A DNA stretch of 53,822 nucleotides from Sulfurimonas sp. (GCA_027064515.1 JAMOPL010000056.1:1-53822), one strand, 5' to 3'. Positions 43,392-52,949 are shown, numbered from the stretch's first letter. The notes: generated from the sequence alone by a model not told the origin. Program-made: numbers and translations.

Positions 43392-44815
43392 TGGTAAGTA
43401 GTTTTATACTCGTAAGCAGTTGGACGACCTTCATCTGGCCATACACAACGCTCAAAACGGTAATGTTGGTAAGCATCGATAAACTCTTGTGAAAACACAG
43501 GTTTAAGGAAATCATTATCACCAATAAGACCTTCAAGTGCTTCACGAAGAGTATGTGGCATTTGAGGAATACCTTTTTGACGAATCTCATCAAGAGATAA
43601 TTCATATAAGTCCTCATCCATAGGACCAACAGGAACATCACCATTTTTGATACCATCAAGACCAGCCATCATCATTACAGCAAATGCTAAGTAAGGACAA
43701 GCAGCAGAATCTGGGAATCTCATCTCTAAACGAGTAGCACCCTCACCAGCTCCATAAGGGATACGACAAGCAGCAGAACGATTTTTAGCAGAGTAAGTTA
43801 AGATACTTGGTGCTTCAAAACCTGGTAAAAGTCTTTTGTATGAGTTAGTTACAGGATTAGTAAATGCTGAAACAGCTGCAGAGTGTTTAAAGATACCACC
43901 AGCATAGTTAAGAGCCATCTCTGAAAGGTTACCATAAGCACCCTCTTTATAGAAAAGGTTTTTACCATTTTTCCAAAGTGATTGATGAACATGCATACCG
44001 TTACCATTATCACCAAACATTGGTTTAGGCATAAATGTTGCAGTTTTACCATTAAGGTGAGCTACCATTTTGATAACATATTTGTATTTTTGAACATTAT
44101 CAGCAGCACCGATAATATCATCATATACGATACCAATCTCATGTTGCCCTTGAGCAACTTCGTGGTGACCTAAAATAACAGTAAGACCAACTTGTTCTAA
44201 GATTTGCATCATCTCAGCACGCATATCAACAGCAGAATCTGTTGGAGCTACTGGGAAATAACCACCCTTAGTTCCTGGTCTATGACCTGTATTGTACATA
44301 TCTGGGTATGGGTTATTTGAGTTCCACTCACCCTCTTCAGTATCAACTTTGTAACCAGCTTCATTGATGTTATCAACAAAAGTTACAGAATCAAACATAA
44401 AGAACTCATTTTCAGGACCAAAGTAAGCAGCATCAGCAATACCTAAAGAATCAGCATGAGCAATAGCAGCTTTAGCGATTGAACGAGGACATCTCTCATA
44501 TGCTTGATTTTTGTAAATATCATAAACATCACAAAATACAATAATAGTTGGATCAGCAGTAAAAGGATCTAAGAAAGCACTTCCAACATCTGGAGTAAGC
44601 AACATATCTGATTCGTTAATTGGTTGCCATGCTTCGATAGAAGAACCATCAAAAGGAAGACCATTGTCAAGTTGACCAGCAGTAACAGCACTCATTCTAT
44701 AACTGATATGGTGCCATGCACCTTTAATATCTGTAAATCTAAAATCTACAAATTGAACATCATTTTCTTCACAAAAAGTAAAAAACTCTTCTGTATTGTT
44801 AACAAATTTACCCAT
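43385..44815 (-). CDS. glnA: Glutamine synthetase type I
   Basis: A 476-residue dodecameric enzyme making glutamine from glutamate, NH3 and ATP. Visible: [16 protein letters not shown] (~54-69), PENEFFMFD metal site, [15 protein letters not shown] (~207-220), [12 protein letters not shown] and [25 protein letters not shown] (~345-369). DLYELSLDE near residue 400 places a Tyr at the position adenylylated in GS-I-beta enzymes. Promoter candidate TATACT at 44850-44845 and AGGAG before ATG. Confidence 0.97.
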   Translation of the reverse strand: MGKFVNNTEEFFTFCEENDVQFVDFRFTDIKGAWHHISYRMSAVTAGQLDNGLPFDGSSIEAWQPINESDMLLTPDVGSAFLDPFTADPTIIVFCDVYDIYKNQAYERCPRSIAKAAIAHADSLGIADAAYFGPENEFFMFDSVTFVDNINEAGYKVDTEEGEWNSNNPYPDMYNTGHRPGTKGGYFPVAPTDSAVDMRAEMMQILEQVGLTVILGHHEVAQGQHEIGIVYDDIIGAADNVQKYKYVIKMVAHLNGKTATFMPKPMFGDNGNGMHVHQSLWKNGKNLFYKEGAYGNLSEMALNYAGGIFKHSAAVSAFTNPVTNSYKRLLPGFEAPSILTYSAKNRSAACRIPYGAGEGATRLEMRFPDSAACPYLAFAVMMMAGLDGIKNGDVPVGPMDEDLYELSLDEIRQKGIPQMPHTLREALEGLIGDNDFLKPVFSQEFIDAYQHYRFERCVWPDEGRPTAYEYKTTYQC

Positions 44816-44844
44816 TCATTTCTCCTGAATTTTAATCTGTTCTT

Positions 44845-44850
44845 AGTATA
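44845..44850 (-). promoter_or_regulatory. Candidate glnA -10 box
   Basis: Minus-strand TATACT in context CAGATATACTAAG, about 30 bp before the glnA ATG, in the only intergenic space before the divergent end of the next operon. Confidence 0.4.
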
Positions 44851-44944
44851 TCTGATTAATTAGTAATGAAAGACTTAAATTTGATTAAAAAATCATCATA
44901 TCTAAGGATTGTTTCGTATAGTAAGTTTTATTGATAACTAGCAA

Positions 44945-46324
44945 CTAAAATTTTACACTAAATGTTGAACCCTCATTCTCAACACTTTTTATTTTTAGAG
45001 AAAAGTTATGTAGTTTAGTGATATTATTTACAATAAATAGACCAAGACCAAGTGAATTATTCCATGAGTTTTCATGAACTCTATAAAATTTATTTGTTAT
45101 GTTTTCAATATTCTTTTGAGATATACCAATTCCAGAATCTATAATATCCAAACCTTTTTCATCAAAATTTATAATAACTTCATATTCTGAGTATTTGAAA
45201 GCATTTTCAATTAAATTACTTACAACAACACTAAAAAGAGCAGGATCAGCTTTTATCTTTATCCCTTTATTACCCTTAATAATAGTTTTTCTTTTTGGGT
45301 AATTCAACTCTATATTTTCAGCAGTATCTACTACTAAATTATATAGATTTATGTTGATAAAGTTCATAGATTGTTGACCACTGTCTAGTTTTATTGATAA
45401 TCTTAGAGTATCTATTAAATCACTTAGTTTAGTTCCATTTTTATATATTTTAGTAAGAAATTTTTTACGAATAATTGGATTTATCTCTTCATCATCTAAA
45501 AGAGTTTGTGAATAGCCATTTATCACGGCGATAGGATTTTTAAACTCATGTGAGATGGCAGAGATGATGTCATCTTTTTGTTGGTTTGATGCTTGTAACC
45601 TATTTGTATATTTAGATTTTTGTTTCTCTTTTTTCACAAGTATTTGTGAAACTTTAGTTAAAAGGTTTGTCATAAGTGAAAATTCTACTGAAAAATCTGA
45701 ACTAATATAGGTAGATTTCTCTTTCTTTGTAAGTGATTTTAAAAAAGATACAATTTTGAGTGTTTCTTTTTCAATTTGTTTACTGATTTTATATGTAATC
45801 ATAAAGATGGCAATAAAAAATAGTGTTAAAACTATAAAAATTTTAAGACCAAGAGAAGATATTTGTTTATTAATACTGTTTAACTCTTTTGATAATCTAA
45901 TATAAATAATTTTCCCAGTAAGGTTATATTTTTTTGCTATATAAAGTAGGTCTTTATTGATTGTAGTAGAGTGTCTAATCTTGTAACCAAACTCTTTTTC
46001 ATTTGCTTGTAGTATCTCATCTCTATATTTATGATTATCCATTTTAGATTTATCTTTATGAGATTCTACGATTACAGTACCATCTTGAGCTATTACAGTT
46101 AGTCTTAAATCAAGATTTTGTTTAACTTTTTTTGCAAGAAGCTCTAGGTTAGAGTCTTTGTTCAGTTCAAAAGATATGATTTTTATATTGTTAAGAAGTG
46201 CATCTTTAGTTTGAACTATATACAACTCTTTTGACCAATAGTATAGAATAGCCCAAACAATAAAAAATAGTATAAAAAAAAGAAAAATAAATTTCCTAAG
46301 TATAATCTGATGAAATTTTAACAA
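44945..46324 (-). CDS. Membrane sensor histidine kinase
   Basis: A 459-residue two-component kinase. TM1 (~12-28) and TM2 (~160-180) flank a ~130-residue periplasmic sensor with a dCache/PAS-like pattern (LRLTVIAQDGTVIVES). The cytoplasmic part has HisKA with SHEFKNPIAVINGYSQTLL (~261-279) and HATPase with NLIENAFKYS, DSGIGIS and GLGLGLFIV. It overlaps the response regulator stop by 7 bp. This is the PhoR/ArsS-like layout. Its genomic link to the Mla operon suggests an envelope signal. Confidence 0.92.
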   Translation of the reverse strand: MLKFHQIILRKFIFLFFILFFIVWAILYYWSKELYIVQTKDALLNNIKIISFELNKDSNLELLAKKVKQNLDLRLTVIAQDGTVIVESHKDKSKMDNHKYRDEILQANEKEFGYKIRHSTTINKDLLYIAKKYNLTGKIIYIRLSKELNSINKQISSLGLKIFIVLTLFFIAIFMITYKISKQIEKETLKIVSFLKSLTKKEKSTYISSDFSVEFSLMTNLLTKVSQILVKKEKQKSKYTNRLQASNQQKDDIISAISHEFKNPIAVINGYSQTLLDDEEINPIIRKKFLTKIYKNGTKLSDLIDTLRLSIKLDSGQQSMNFININLYNLVVDTAENIELNYPKRKTIIKGNKGIKIKADPALFSVVVSNLIENAFKYSEYEVIINFDEKGLDIIDSGIGISQKNIENITNKFYRVHENSWNNSLGLGLFIVNNITKLHNFSLKIKSVENEGSTFSVKF

Positions 46325-46986
46325 AAAATATAACCCTCTCCTCTAACAGCTTGAATATAGTTTTTTTCACCTGTTGGGTCAATGTTTTTTTTAAGTCTTT
46401 TAATCGCTACATTTACAGTTTTAGTTTGTTTGTTAAGGCTATCTGCCCAAACTCTCTCTAGTAAAACATCACGACTTAACAGGATATTTTGATTTTTCAT
46501 AAACTCTAAAAGAAGGTCATGTTCAAGATGTGTTAGTTTTATATCTTTTCCATTAATATTAAATATTTTATTTGATCTATTGTAGATTATATCTTTATAT
46601 TTTATAATATTTTGAACTTTTTGAGTTCTTCTTATAAGTGCTTTTACTCGGGCTTTGAGTTCATTAAGATTAAATGGTTTTGTGATGTAATCATCCCCAC
46701 CAGAATCAAACCCCTCCACTATATCTTCAGAAGAATCTTTTGCACTTACATAAATTACTGGTTGGTTATAGCCCTCTTCACGAAGATTAGATATAAATTT
46801 ACTCCCCTCAACTCCAGGAAGATTTCTATCCATAAGAATCAATGAAATTTCTTCCTCATCTAAAATATCTCTAATATTTGAGGTATCAATACAAGTGATA
46901 ACATCATATCCCTCTTTAGAGAGTGTATACTCCATTAAATCTAAAATATCCTCTTCATCTTCTACTATTAATATCGTTGTATTCAT
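46318..46986 (-). CDS. OmpR-family response regulator
   Basis: A 222-residue regulator. REC domain: acidic pocket VEDEEDI (~8-14), phospho-Asp in LILMDRNLPGVEG (~53), Thr/Ser switch in VSAKDSSED, Lys in ITKPFNLNELKARV. C-terminal winged helix (~130-222) ends with VKRLKKNIDPTG...VRGEGYIF, the OmpR/PhoB signature. It precedes and overlaps its kinase. It is 20 bp downstream of the lipoprotein gene of the Mla-like operon, so it may be co-transcribed and control that operon. Confidence 0.94.
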   Translation of the reverse strand: MNTTILIVEDEEDILDLMEYTLSKEGYDVITCIDTSNIRDILDEEEISLILMDRNLPGVEGSKFISNLREEGYNQPVIYVSAKDSSEDIVEGFDSGGDDYITKPFNLNELKARVKALIRRTQKVQNIIKYKDIIYNRSNKIFNINGKDIKLTHLEHDLLLEFMKNQNILLSRDVLLERVWADSLNKQTKTVNVAIKRLKKNIDPTGEKNYIQAVRGEGYIFC

Positions 46987-47006
46987 TTTTCACCTTTAAT
47001 TTTCTA

Positions 47007-47648
47007 CTATAAATTATTATTTAATATATCTATTTTTTTCTCTATTTTTTCATCATTTGAACTTTTCAAACTCTCTTGTAGCCAAAACAATACAACTTTT
47101 TTATACCCATTAAAAGATGCGATTCTTATAATCTCATCTCTTGTTTTTTTAGATAATTTATTTTTTATCAAAGCACTTGAAACCATCATAGATGTTTGAT
47201 TTTTCATAGCCAATATATTTTTATTCGCACTTTTAAAGTCTGATTTTTTTATGCTTAAAGCATACTTCCTATAATCTTTTGGCAAGTAAATAATCTGCTC
47301 TTTTTTTATGGAATCTGTCATTAAAGCATAGTAAGAATCAAGTTCTTTGTTGTTAAGCAGATTAGAAATATTTGCATACTTTTCACATCCGTTTTCTACA
47401 CCAGTAGCGATATTTAATGCACATTCACCTAGATATATTTTAGCTAGTTGAGTTAAATTCGCACTTTTTTTAGCATGTTTAACTGCTCTTGATAAATCAT
47501 TTCTAGCCAACATATCATTTGAACTTAGAAAATTTTTAGTATATGAGTTAAAAGCATTAGCACTTTTATACTGCCACTCATTTTTTGGTGTTTTAAATGA
47601 ACATCCACTTAAAAAAATAAGGAAAAATAAAATTACAACTGTTTTCAT
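47007..47648 (-). CDS. Lipoprotein of Mla-like operon, unknown function
   Basis: A 213-residue protein with a type II signal peptide and lipobox FLSGCS (Cys ~16), thus an LspA substrate anchored in the outer or inner membrane. The rest is helical, TPR-like in feel (ARNDLSRAVKHAKKSANLTQLAKIYLGECALN), with two further Cys pairs around C71 and C82. I do not recognise the family. Position after mlaD, where other phyla carry mlaC or an ABC auxiliary lipoprotein, suggests a periplasmic role in lipid handling. It overlaps mlaD by one base. Confidence 0.6.
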   Translation of the reverse strand: MKTVVILFFLIFLSGCSFKTPKNEWQYKSANAFNSYTKNFLSSNDMLARNDLSRAVKHAKKSANLTQLAKIYLGECALNIATGVENGCEKYANISNLLNNKELDSYYALMTDSIKKEQIIYLPKDYRKYALSIKKSDFKSANKNILAMKNQTSMMVSSALIKNKLSKKTRDEIIRIASFNGYKKVVLFWLQESLKSSNDEKIEKKIDILNNNL

Positions 47649-48562
47649 TATGGTAGTGTTACCTCTGAACTACTCTCATCTTGCATCAAGGCATCAACCT
47701 TATCAAGAATCTGGTTTGATTTTTGGATAGTAACAATCACCTGCTCCTTTAACTCAATAAGTTCAGTATCGTAAGAGCCTACTGATTTAACCGTTCCATC
47801 GATAGTATCTAGCTTTTGTTTTACATCTTTCATTATCATCTCTAACTCTTTAAGAGATGAGGAGGCAGGGCTTACTATATCTTTACCTAAAGATGATGTA
47901 ATTTTACTTATATCTTGTAGTATTTTAGTGGTTTGTTTTAAAGATTCTATAATGTTTTGAGTAGATTTTTTATCTCCCGTTACTGATGTCAATAGAGAAT
48001 CATCATTAGCAAGTTTTGCACTAAGTTTATTGACATTTTTTAGTATCTGCATAAAATCGGAATCTTCTTTAGCTAGATATGAAGTGATAGTATTAACATT
48101 ATCTAAAATATTTATAACCTGTTTCACTGCTGGTTCTAGTTTGATAACTAAATCATTTATATCATCATTTACTATTATAGAAAGTGTAGAGTTGTTTTTT
48201 AGAAGTTTACTCCCTAAAGATGAGTAAAAAACTATATATGGAGAGCCTATTAAAGGTTTGATTATCATCAAAACACTCCCCTCACTTATCCATTTTCTGT
48301 TATCTTCATTTACAGAAAATGTTATATTTACTGAGCCATCATCTTCTAAAACAACCTTATCAATAGTACCTATAATAAAACCAGAAAACTTAAGAGGCAT
48401 ACCAACATATATATATTCAGCAGAATCTGTTTTAAAATGATAATAATATCTTTTATCAAAAGTACCCTTCTCCTCTAAAAGTAGAAATAAAAAGGTAAAC
48501 ATAGAGATAAACAGAGCTAAAACAAATAAGCCTACTGCTAGTTTCATCTTATTATATTGCAT
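47648..48562 (-). CDS. mlaD: MlaD/MCE-domain lipid-binding protein
   Basis: A 304-residue MCE protein. An N-terminal membrane anchor (~8-28) is followed by the MCE domain (~38-118; YHFKTDSAEYIYVGMPLKFSGFIIGTIDKVVL, then VLMIIKPLIGSPYI) and a long helical region (~125-290) that would form a coiled-coil or tunnel. MCE hexamers carry phospholipids between membranes. Its start overlaps the degenerate ATPase gene by 19 bp. Confidence 0.88.
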   Translation of the reverse strand: MQYNKMKLAVGLFVLALFISMFTFLFLLLEEKGTFDKRYYYHFKTDSAEYIYVGMPLKFSGFIIGTIDKVVLEDDGSVNITFSVNEDNRKWISEGSVLMIIKPLIGSPYIVFYSSLGSKLLKNNSTLSIIVNDDINDLVIKLEPAVKQVINILDNVNTITSYLAKEDSDFMQILKNVNKLSAKLANDDSLLTSVTGDKKSTQNIIESLKQTTKILQDISKITSSLGKDIVSPASSSLKELEMIMKDVKQKLDTIDGTVKSVGSYDTELIELKEQVIVTIQKSNQILDKVDALMQDESSSEVTLP

Positions 48563-48960
48563 CTATAATCCTCATATTTAGTCTCATTTTCAAAAGTATC
48601 TAATATTATAATATCTTTGTCTTGATTTAATTCATCTAGTATCTCTATATTTATTATCTCCTCTAGAATTAAGTAAGGAGATTCCACTAAAATAGTACCC
48701 CTATTCATCATCAATGCTCGTATAAACATCACATAAAATATCTCTAAATCTGAACATTTATCTATACTCATCAAAGCTATATCCAACAGTCCTATTTTCT
48801 CAAGTGATTCTTTTGCAATACCCTCAGCCTTATCAACTGACAAACCAATATGAACCTCTTTTATAAGTGCAATATTTTCAACTATATTCAAACTTAAGAT
48901 AAGTGGTATTTTAGAGGAGACTAGAGAGTAGTTTTCTTGTGTGAGTTTAAACTCCAGCAA
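48544..48960 (-). CDS. Truncated/degenerate ABC ATPase of the Mla operon, lacking Walker A
   Basis: A 138-residue protein aligned to the second half of an MlaF-type ATPase: SSKIPLILSLNIVENIAL corresponds to the Q-loop and following 'SLTVFENVAF' helix, CSDLEIFYVMFIRALMMNRG to the LSGG signature and following helix, and TILVESPY to Walker B (L-L-L-D-E-P). There is no P-loop: only 24 bp separate the start from the mlaE stop. LSGG is lost and the catalytic Asp-Glu is Glu-Ser. It cannot bind ATP by itself in the usual way. The reading frame is open and overlaps mlaD, so it may still be made, for example as a structural or regulatory subunit. Confidence 0.65.
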   Translation of the reverse strand: MLEFKLTQENYSLVSSKIPLILSLNIVENIALIKEVHIGLSVDKAEGIAKESLEKIGLLDIALMSIDKCSDLEIFYVMFIRALMMNRGTILVESPYLILEEIINIEILDELNQDKDIIILDTFENETKYEDYRCNIIR

Positions 48961-48983
48961 CTCTTTTTGAGTTGAAAATAGTT

Positions 48984-49772
48984 TTAAAGTGATTGAATTA
49001 TTAATGATAACACCTCAATAAAAAATATAGTAATAAAAAGTTTAACCATCCCACTCAAAATAGATTTAGGAATATCTGCATTTTTATTTACACTCTTTAA
49101 CCCACTATAAATAGGGATAATCATAATTACAAAACCAAAAGCAATACTTTTAAGTAACAAAGTAACTACATCTTGAACCATTATCGCATTCAATATAAGA
49201 TACTTATAAGTGTGCAAGTCCATATTCATATAAAACAGAGTAAAAATATAACCACTAGTAAGCATTATAAGTGCAAATAAAATTGATAAAGAGACACTAC
49301 TTATAACACCACTGATAAGCCGAGGAAGAACAAGATAATTTATAATATCAATCTTATATTCTTTTAAAGTGTCAAGTTCTTTGTTGAGATTCATTACAGC
49401 CATCTCTGTATTTATCGTTGTAGCCGAGCGAAGAGAGATAAGTAAAGCTGTGAAGAAAGGAGCAAACTCATCTATCACAAATGTAACGATAATAGAACCT
49501 ATCTCATATTGTAAATTATATTGTGTTGCTAAAACAATTACAACTCCAATGATGGCAGAACCAAAAAAAATCGCCAACATAATAAAAAATGGAAGAATCG
49601 TTACTGAAGTATGGTAAATTTGCTTAACTAAAACCATTCTCATTGCGGGGTTATAACTATTTGGGTTTATTAAATGCACAATAGATATAAAAGTAAATCT
49701 TATGATTTCATAGAATGAAAGTATAAAGTTTATAGCCTTATCCCCTATGCTCTCTATGAATCTTACTATCAC
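48984..49772 (-). CDS. mlaE: MlaE-type ABC transporter permease
   Basis: A 262-residue integral membrane permease of the MlaE family (phospholipid/toluene tolerance). Five to six hydrophobic segments, N-terminal amphipathic interface helix, family marks YHTSVTILPFFIMLAIFFG, the ERRE-like charged loop replaced by SLRSATTINTEMAVMN, and GLKSVNKNADIPKSI near the C-terminus. First gene of the operon mlaE - degenerate ATPase - mlaD - lipoprotein - regulator - kinase. Confidence 0.88.
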   Translation of the reverse strand: MIVRFIESIGDKAINFILSFYEIIRFTFISIVHLINPNSYNPAMRMVLVKQIYHTSVTILPFFIMLAIFFGSAIIGVVIVLATQYNLQYEIGSIIVTFVIDEFAPFFTALLISLRSATTINTEMAVMNLNKELDTLKEYKIDIINYLVLPRLISGVISSVSLSILFALIMLTSGYIFTLFYMNMDLHTYKYLILNAIMVQDVVTLLLKSIAFGFVIMIIPIYSGLKSVNKNADIPKSILSGMVKLFITIFFIEVLSLIIQSL

Positions 49773-49829
49773 TTATAACTCCTAATTTTTAATTATTATA
49801 CTACATATAGTAGTTATAATTTAATAAAG

Positions 49830-49913
49830 TTTACTGTAAGTGTAGATATAGCTGAGTTTAAATCGATAGAGGAAGATATTGACGATACATTAAAAAGAAC
49901 AGATACAGAGTGA
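49830..49913 (+). pseudogene. Short coding-like tail of unknown gene
   Basis: Plus strand, 27 codons FTVSVDIAEF...LKRTDTE then TGA, acidic and protein-like in composition, with no start codon or SD. It may be the end of a lost gene. Weakly supported. Confidence 0.2.
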
Positions 49914-49917
49914 ATTG

Positions 49918-49945
49918 TATAGAATCTCCATAAGAAGATTCTATA
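49918..49945. repeat. 10-bp inverted repeat downstream of nhaA
   Basis: TATAGAATCT / AGATTCTATA with 8-bp loop, just after the nhaA stop on the minus strand. The A/T run lies on the wrong side for a nhaA terminator, so its role is unclear. Confidence 0.4.
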
Positions 49946-49953
49946 TAAAAAAA

Positions 49954-51249
49954 CTACTTAGCTATATTTTTTTTAGCATAAGCTTTTAAAATAAGTATAA
50001 TACCTAATACACCTGCTATAAACGAAGCGAAGAAGATTCCAATCTTAACAGCATCGATAATATTTTGATCTAAAAATGCAAGTTGAGTGATAAAGATAGA
50101 CATAGTAAAACCGATTCCACCTAAAAAACCAACAGCTATAACCTCATCCCAACCCAAATCATCAGGCTTTTTAACTATATTTAGTTTTGATGCTAGATAT
50201 GTGAAACCAACTATACCGATAGGCTTACCAATAATAAGTCCAAGAACTACACCAATAACTATTATCATATTTTGAGATACTGCTGAAAAGTCAAGTATAA
50301 CCCCTGCATTTGAAAATGCAAATAGTGGCATAATTATAAAAGCTGAAAGCCCATGGAGTTGATGCTCTAACTTTACTAATGGGTTTTGTACCTTATCATA
50401 GTTATATGCAATATCCTCTAGTGCATCTATCTGATGATGATTTAAAATTGGGATAGTGTCTATATTTTTTTCAAACTCTTTTACAGACAATTTTGTATTC
50501 TCTATAAATTTATGCTCATCCACTTTTGATGTAATTGGAATCGCAAAGGCAAGTAAAACACCAGCAATGGTAGCATGAATACCGATAGAGTGTATAAATA
50601 TCCATAGGGCAATACCTAGCAATAGATATGGCATAAGCATAGTTACTTTTTTAAAATTTAGTATCCAGATAAGCGCATAGATAAAACCAGCATGTAAAAA
50701 ATACTCAGAATGAATCTCACTAGTATAAACAGTAGCAACAACAAGAATAGCACCCAAGTCATCAACAACAGCAAGAGCAACTAAAAATAGTTTTAGAGCT
50801 GGATTCACTTTTTTACCAAGTAACATCAAGATTCCAAGAGCAAAAGCGATATCAGTAGCCATCGGTATTCCGAAACCTTTTGGATTATCAAGGTTAAAAG
50901 ATATATAAACCAAAGCTGGAACAATCATCCCACCAATAGCTGCAACAATAGGGAAACTAGCCTTTTGTATAGAAGATAACTCCCCAATAAGAAGCTCCCT
51001 TTTTATCTCTAGTCCAACCATTAAAAAGAAGATAGCCATCAAGCCATCATTTATCCAGTGCATTAAATCCATAGATATTACAAAATCACCAAATGTTACA
51101 CCTAGTGCCATATTCCATAGCTTAAAATACTCATCACTTAGAGATGAGTTAGCAACCATAACTGCTGTTAAAGTTGCTACAAATAGTAGAACCCCACTAA
51201 ACGATTCATCTTTTATAAACCGTTCAATTGTTTTTATATGTTTTGTCAT
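49954..51249 (-). CDS. nhaA: Na+/H+ antiporter NhaA
   Basis: A 431-residue antiporter exchanging Na+ for protons at the inner membrane, for salt and pH homeostasis. About 12 membrane segments; family marks NDGLMAIFFLMVGLEIKREL (~65-84), ATDIAFALGIL with the Asp pair of the pore and VVDDLGAILVVA (~155-170, the two adjacent Asp of the ion site), and FLGGIGFTMSIFI near the end. An insertion of ~35 residues around 240-285 lies between helices. SD AAGGAAGAT before the ATG. A marine-type trait. Confidence 0.95.
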   Translation of the reverse strand: MTKHIKTIERFIKDESFSGVLLFVATLTAVMVANSSLSDEYFKLWNMALGVTFGDFVISMDLMHWINDGLMAIFFLMVGLEIKRELLIGELSSIQKASFPIVAAIGGMIVPALVYISFNLDNPKGFGIPMATDIAFALGILMLLGKKVNPALKLFLVALAVVDDLGAILVVATVYTSEIHSEYFLHAGFIYALIWILNFKKVTMLMPYLLLGIALWIFIHSIGIHATIAGVLLAFAIPITSKVDEHKFIENTKLSVKEFEKNIDTIPILNHHQIDALEDIAYNYDKVQNPLVKLEHQLHGLSAFIIMPLFAFSNAGVILDFSAVSQNMIIVIGVVLGLIIGKPIGIVGFTYLASKLNIVKKPDDLGWDEVIAVGFLGGIGFTMSIFITQLAFLDQNIIDAVKIGIFFASFIAGVLGIILILKAYAKKNIAK

Positions 51250-51324
51250 TATCTTCCTTTTATTTCTTTAATCATTTTGACATTTTGTTACTTCATCAAA
51301 CATCGCTATTGCTGTATTTCTTGT

Positions 51325-51449
51325 TTACATTAGTAAAATAGGGATTACAGATATATCTTGAAAAAGTAATACACCTAAAACTTTACAACCATAAGATTTA
51401 TAAATCTCACCATTTTCATTGAGAATCTTTATAACTTTTACTGTTTTTG
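51325..51449 (-). pseudogene. Decayed CPA2-type cation:proton antiporter fragment
   Basis: Minus-strand frame KTVKVIKILNENGEIYKS then YGCKVLGVLLFQDISVIPILLM followed by TAA. This matches the KefB/KefC-like membrane segment (STAVVLK-L, GVLLFQDIAVIPLLLL). The start and rest of the ~600-codon gene are missing, although a short in-frame tail (to about 51269) may belong to its C-terminus. It lies immediately upstream of nhaA. Confidence 0.65.
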
Positions 51450-51521
51450 ATTTTTATAATTATAACTAAATTAAATACTAAAAAATTATCATGAAATACA
51501 CCCTAATCCTCTAAAAACGAC

Positions 51522-52200
51522 TTAATGCAAAAAACGGGTGCTTAAATCATAATTTTTTATGATAATTAACCAAATAGAAATCTACTATTTTTAGCTTTAA
51601 ACTTTTACTTAATCCAGCATGAACATGTATTAACTTTTTCATAGGTGAAAAGATTCCTCCATCAATAGCATTTGTAGTATTGTGAATGTTTAAATTAGGA
51701 TATTTTTATAGGTAAAAAGGTAAGGTAGATTTCTCCCAATATATCTTTGTATTTTTCATACCATATATCGAGTTTTAGAGTAAACTTTTCTTCGCTCACA
51801 GCACATCACAAACAATAAGAATAGGTCTTGGATTAAAGGTTAGTTCTGGTGGTTCATAGTCGAAGATTTTAGCTCTAATCCATGGTATGCTTCTATCACA
51901 CCATCAAGGAGTACCCAGTAATCTTGGGCTAAATTATTTAATGTTTGTCGTCTTAAAATATATTTTTTGAAGATTATTTCTGGTAACTTATTTGGTCTTC
52001 TTTTTGAGCTAAAAGATTGTTTGCATTCAGTACAAAAATACCTGATTATTCCTCTTCTTTTGCCCTTCTTAATAACTCCATTTGAACCACAATTTATACA
52101 ACTTTTAGTATTTTTTTATATTAATTTGTAAATAAACCTTTTTTAAGCCCCATATTACCGAGTCTAACTTAAGGTTTTAAGCACCCGTTTTTTGCATTAA
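51522..52200. mobile_element. Degraded IS element with 25-bp terminal inverted repeats
   Basis: Perfect inverted repeats TTAATGCAAAAAACGGGTGCTTAAA (read in parts: left 51522-51546, right 52176-52200) delimit 679 bp. The interior encodes, on the minus strand, only fragments of a transposase. No clear target-site duplication is visible. It separates nhaA and the antiporter relic from the ABC transporter genes. Confidence 0.8.
51547..52121 (-). pseudogene. IS256/IS1249-like transposase remnant
   Basis: Minus-strand fragments: an N-terminal zinc ribbon CINCGSNGVIKKGKRRG followed by RYFCTECKQSFSSKRRPNKL and a RRQTLNNLAQDY helix; frame-broken middle (FNPRPILIVCDVL); and a C-terminal piece NTTNAIDGGIFSPMKKLIHV with HAGLSKSLKLKI ending HKKL-stop. 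The Cys pairs and the N-T-T-N-x-I-D/E-G C-terminal block are typical of zinc-ribbon transposases of the IS1249 group of IS256. Most of the DDE catalytic domain is deleted. Confidence 0.75.
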
Positions 52201-52208
52201 ATCAAACT

Positions 52209-52949
52209 TTACTTAATACTATTTGTATCCTCACTAAGAAACTCATCTGATAAAACCAACATATTTTTATAAATAAACTCATTATCTCTTTTAGAAAATT
52301 CTAAATCAAATTTATATCTATTTGTGATTTTACTTCCAGTAGATTCTGATTTTAAAACCAAAACTTCATTACTTAAAACCACAGTTTCCATCAAATCATG
52401 AGTTATAAAAAGTATCCCCAATTTATCTTTTTTTACCTCTTCTATCAAGATTTTATACAACTCTTTTTTTAGTCCTATATCTAGTGCAGAAAATGGCTCA
52501 TCTAAAAATAGCAAAGATGGTTCAACCACTAAAGCCCTTGCAAAAGAGACTCGTTGTTTCATCCCACCACTCAAGTCTTTTGGAAATTTTTTAAAATCAT
52601 TCTCTTTTAGTCCAAGTCGAAGTGCCATCTTTTGAGATTTTTCTACCATCTTGTCTTTAGATAGATTTATCTCTCTTAGGGGAAGTGAAATATTATCAAT
52701 CACATTTTGCCAAGGGAGTAATCGTGGTTCTTGAAATACAAATGATGACTTTTTAAATGAGTTTCTTATAGTTCCATCTGTTTGTTTTAGAAGATTCGCA
52801 CATATCTGTAAGATGGTTGTTTTTCCACAACCACTAGCTCCTAAAATAGAGATTATCTTGCCTTTATTTAAAGTAAAATTTATATCAGTAACAATATTTT
52901 CTTTACCATCAAAACTATGTGAGATTCTATCTATTACTATCTTCTCCAC
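52209..52949 (-). CDS. ABC importer ATP-binding protein, SsuB/TauB type
   Basis: A 246-residue ATPase: Walker A GASGCGKTT (~35-43), Q-loop VFQEPRLLPWQ (~70-80), signature LSGGMKQRVSFARAL (~125-139), Walker B LLFLDEPFSALD (~145-156) and switch His (ITHDLMETV). The PRLLPW Q-loop is characteristic of the nitrate/sulfonate/taurine (NitT/TauT) family. Substrate cannot be read from the ATPase. It overlaps the permease gene by 13 bp. Confidence 0.93.
   Translation of the reverse strand: MEKIVIDRISHSFDGKENIVTDINFTLNKGKIISILGASGCGKTTILQICANLLKQTDGTIRNSFKKSSFVFQEPRLLPWQNVIDNISLPLREINLSKDKMVEKSQKMALRLGLKENDFKKFPKDLSGGMKQRVSFARALVVEPSLLFLDEPFSALDIGLKKELYKILIEEVKKDKLGILFITHDLMETVVLSNEVLVLKSESTGSKITNRYKFDLEFSKRDNEFIYKNMLVLSDEFLSEDTNSIK

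Noticed and set aside
49918-49945. nhaA intrinsic terminator
   Set aside because: On the minus strand the U run comes before the hairpin, not after it.
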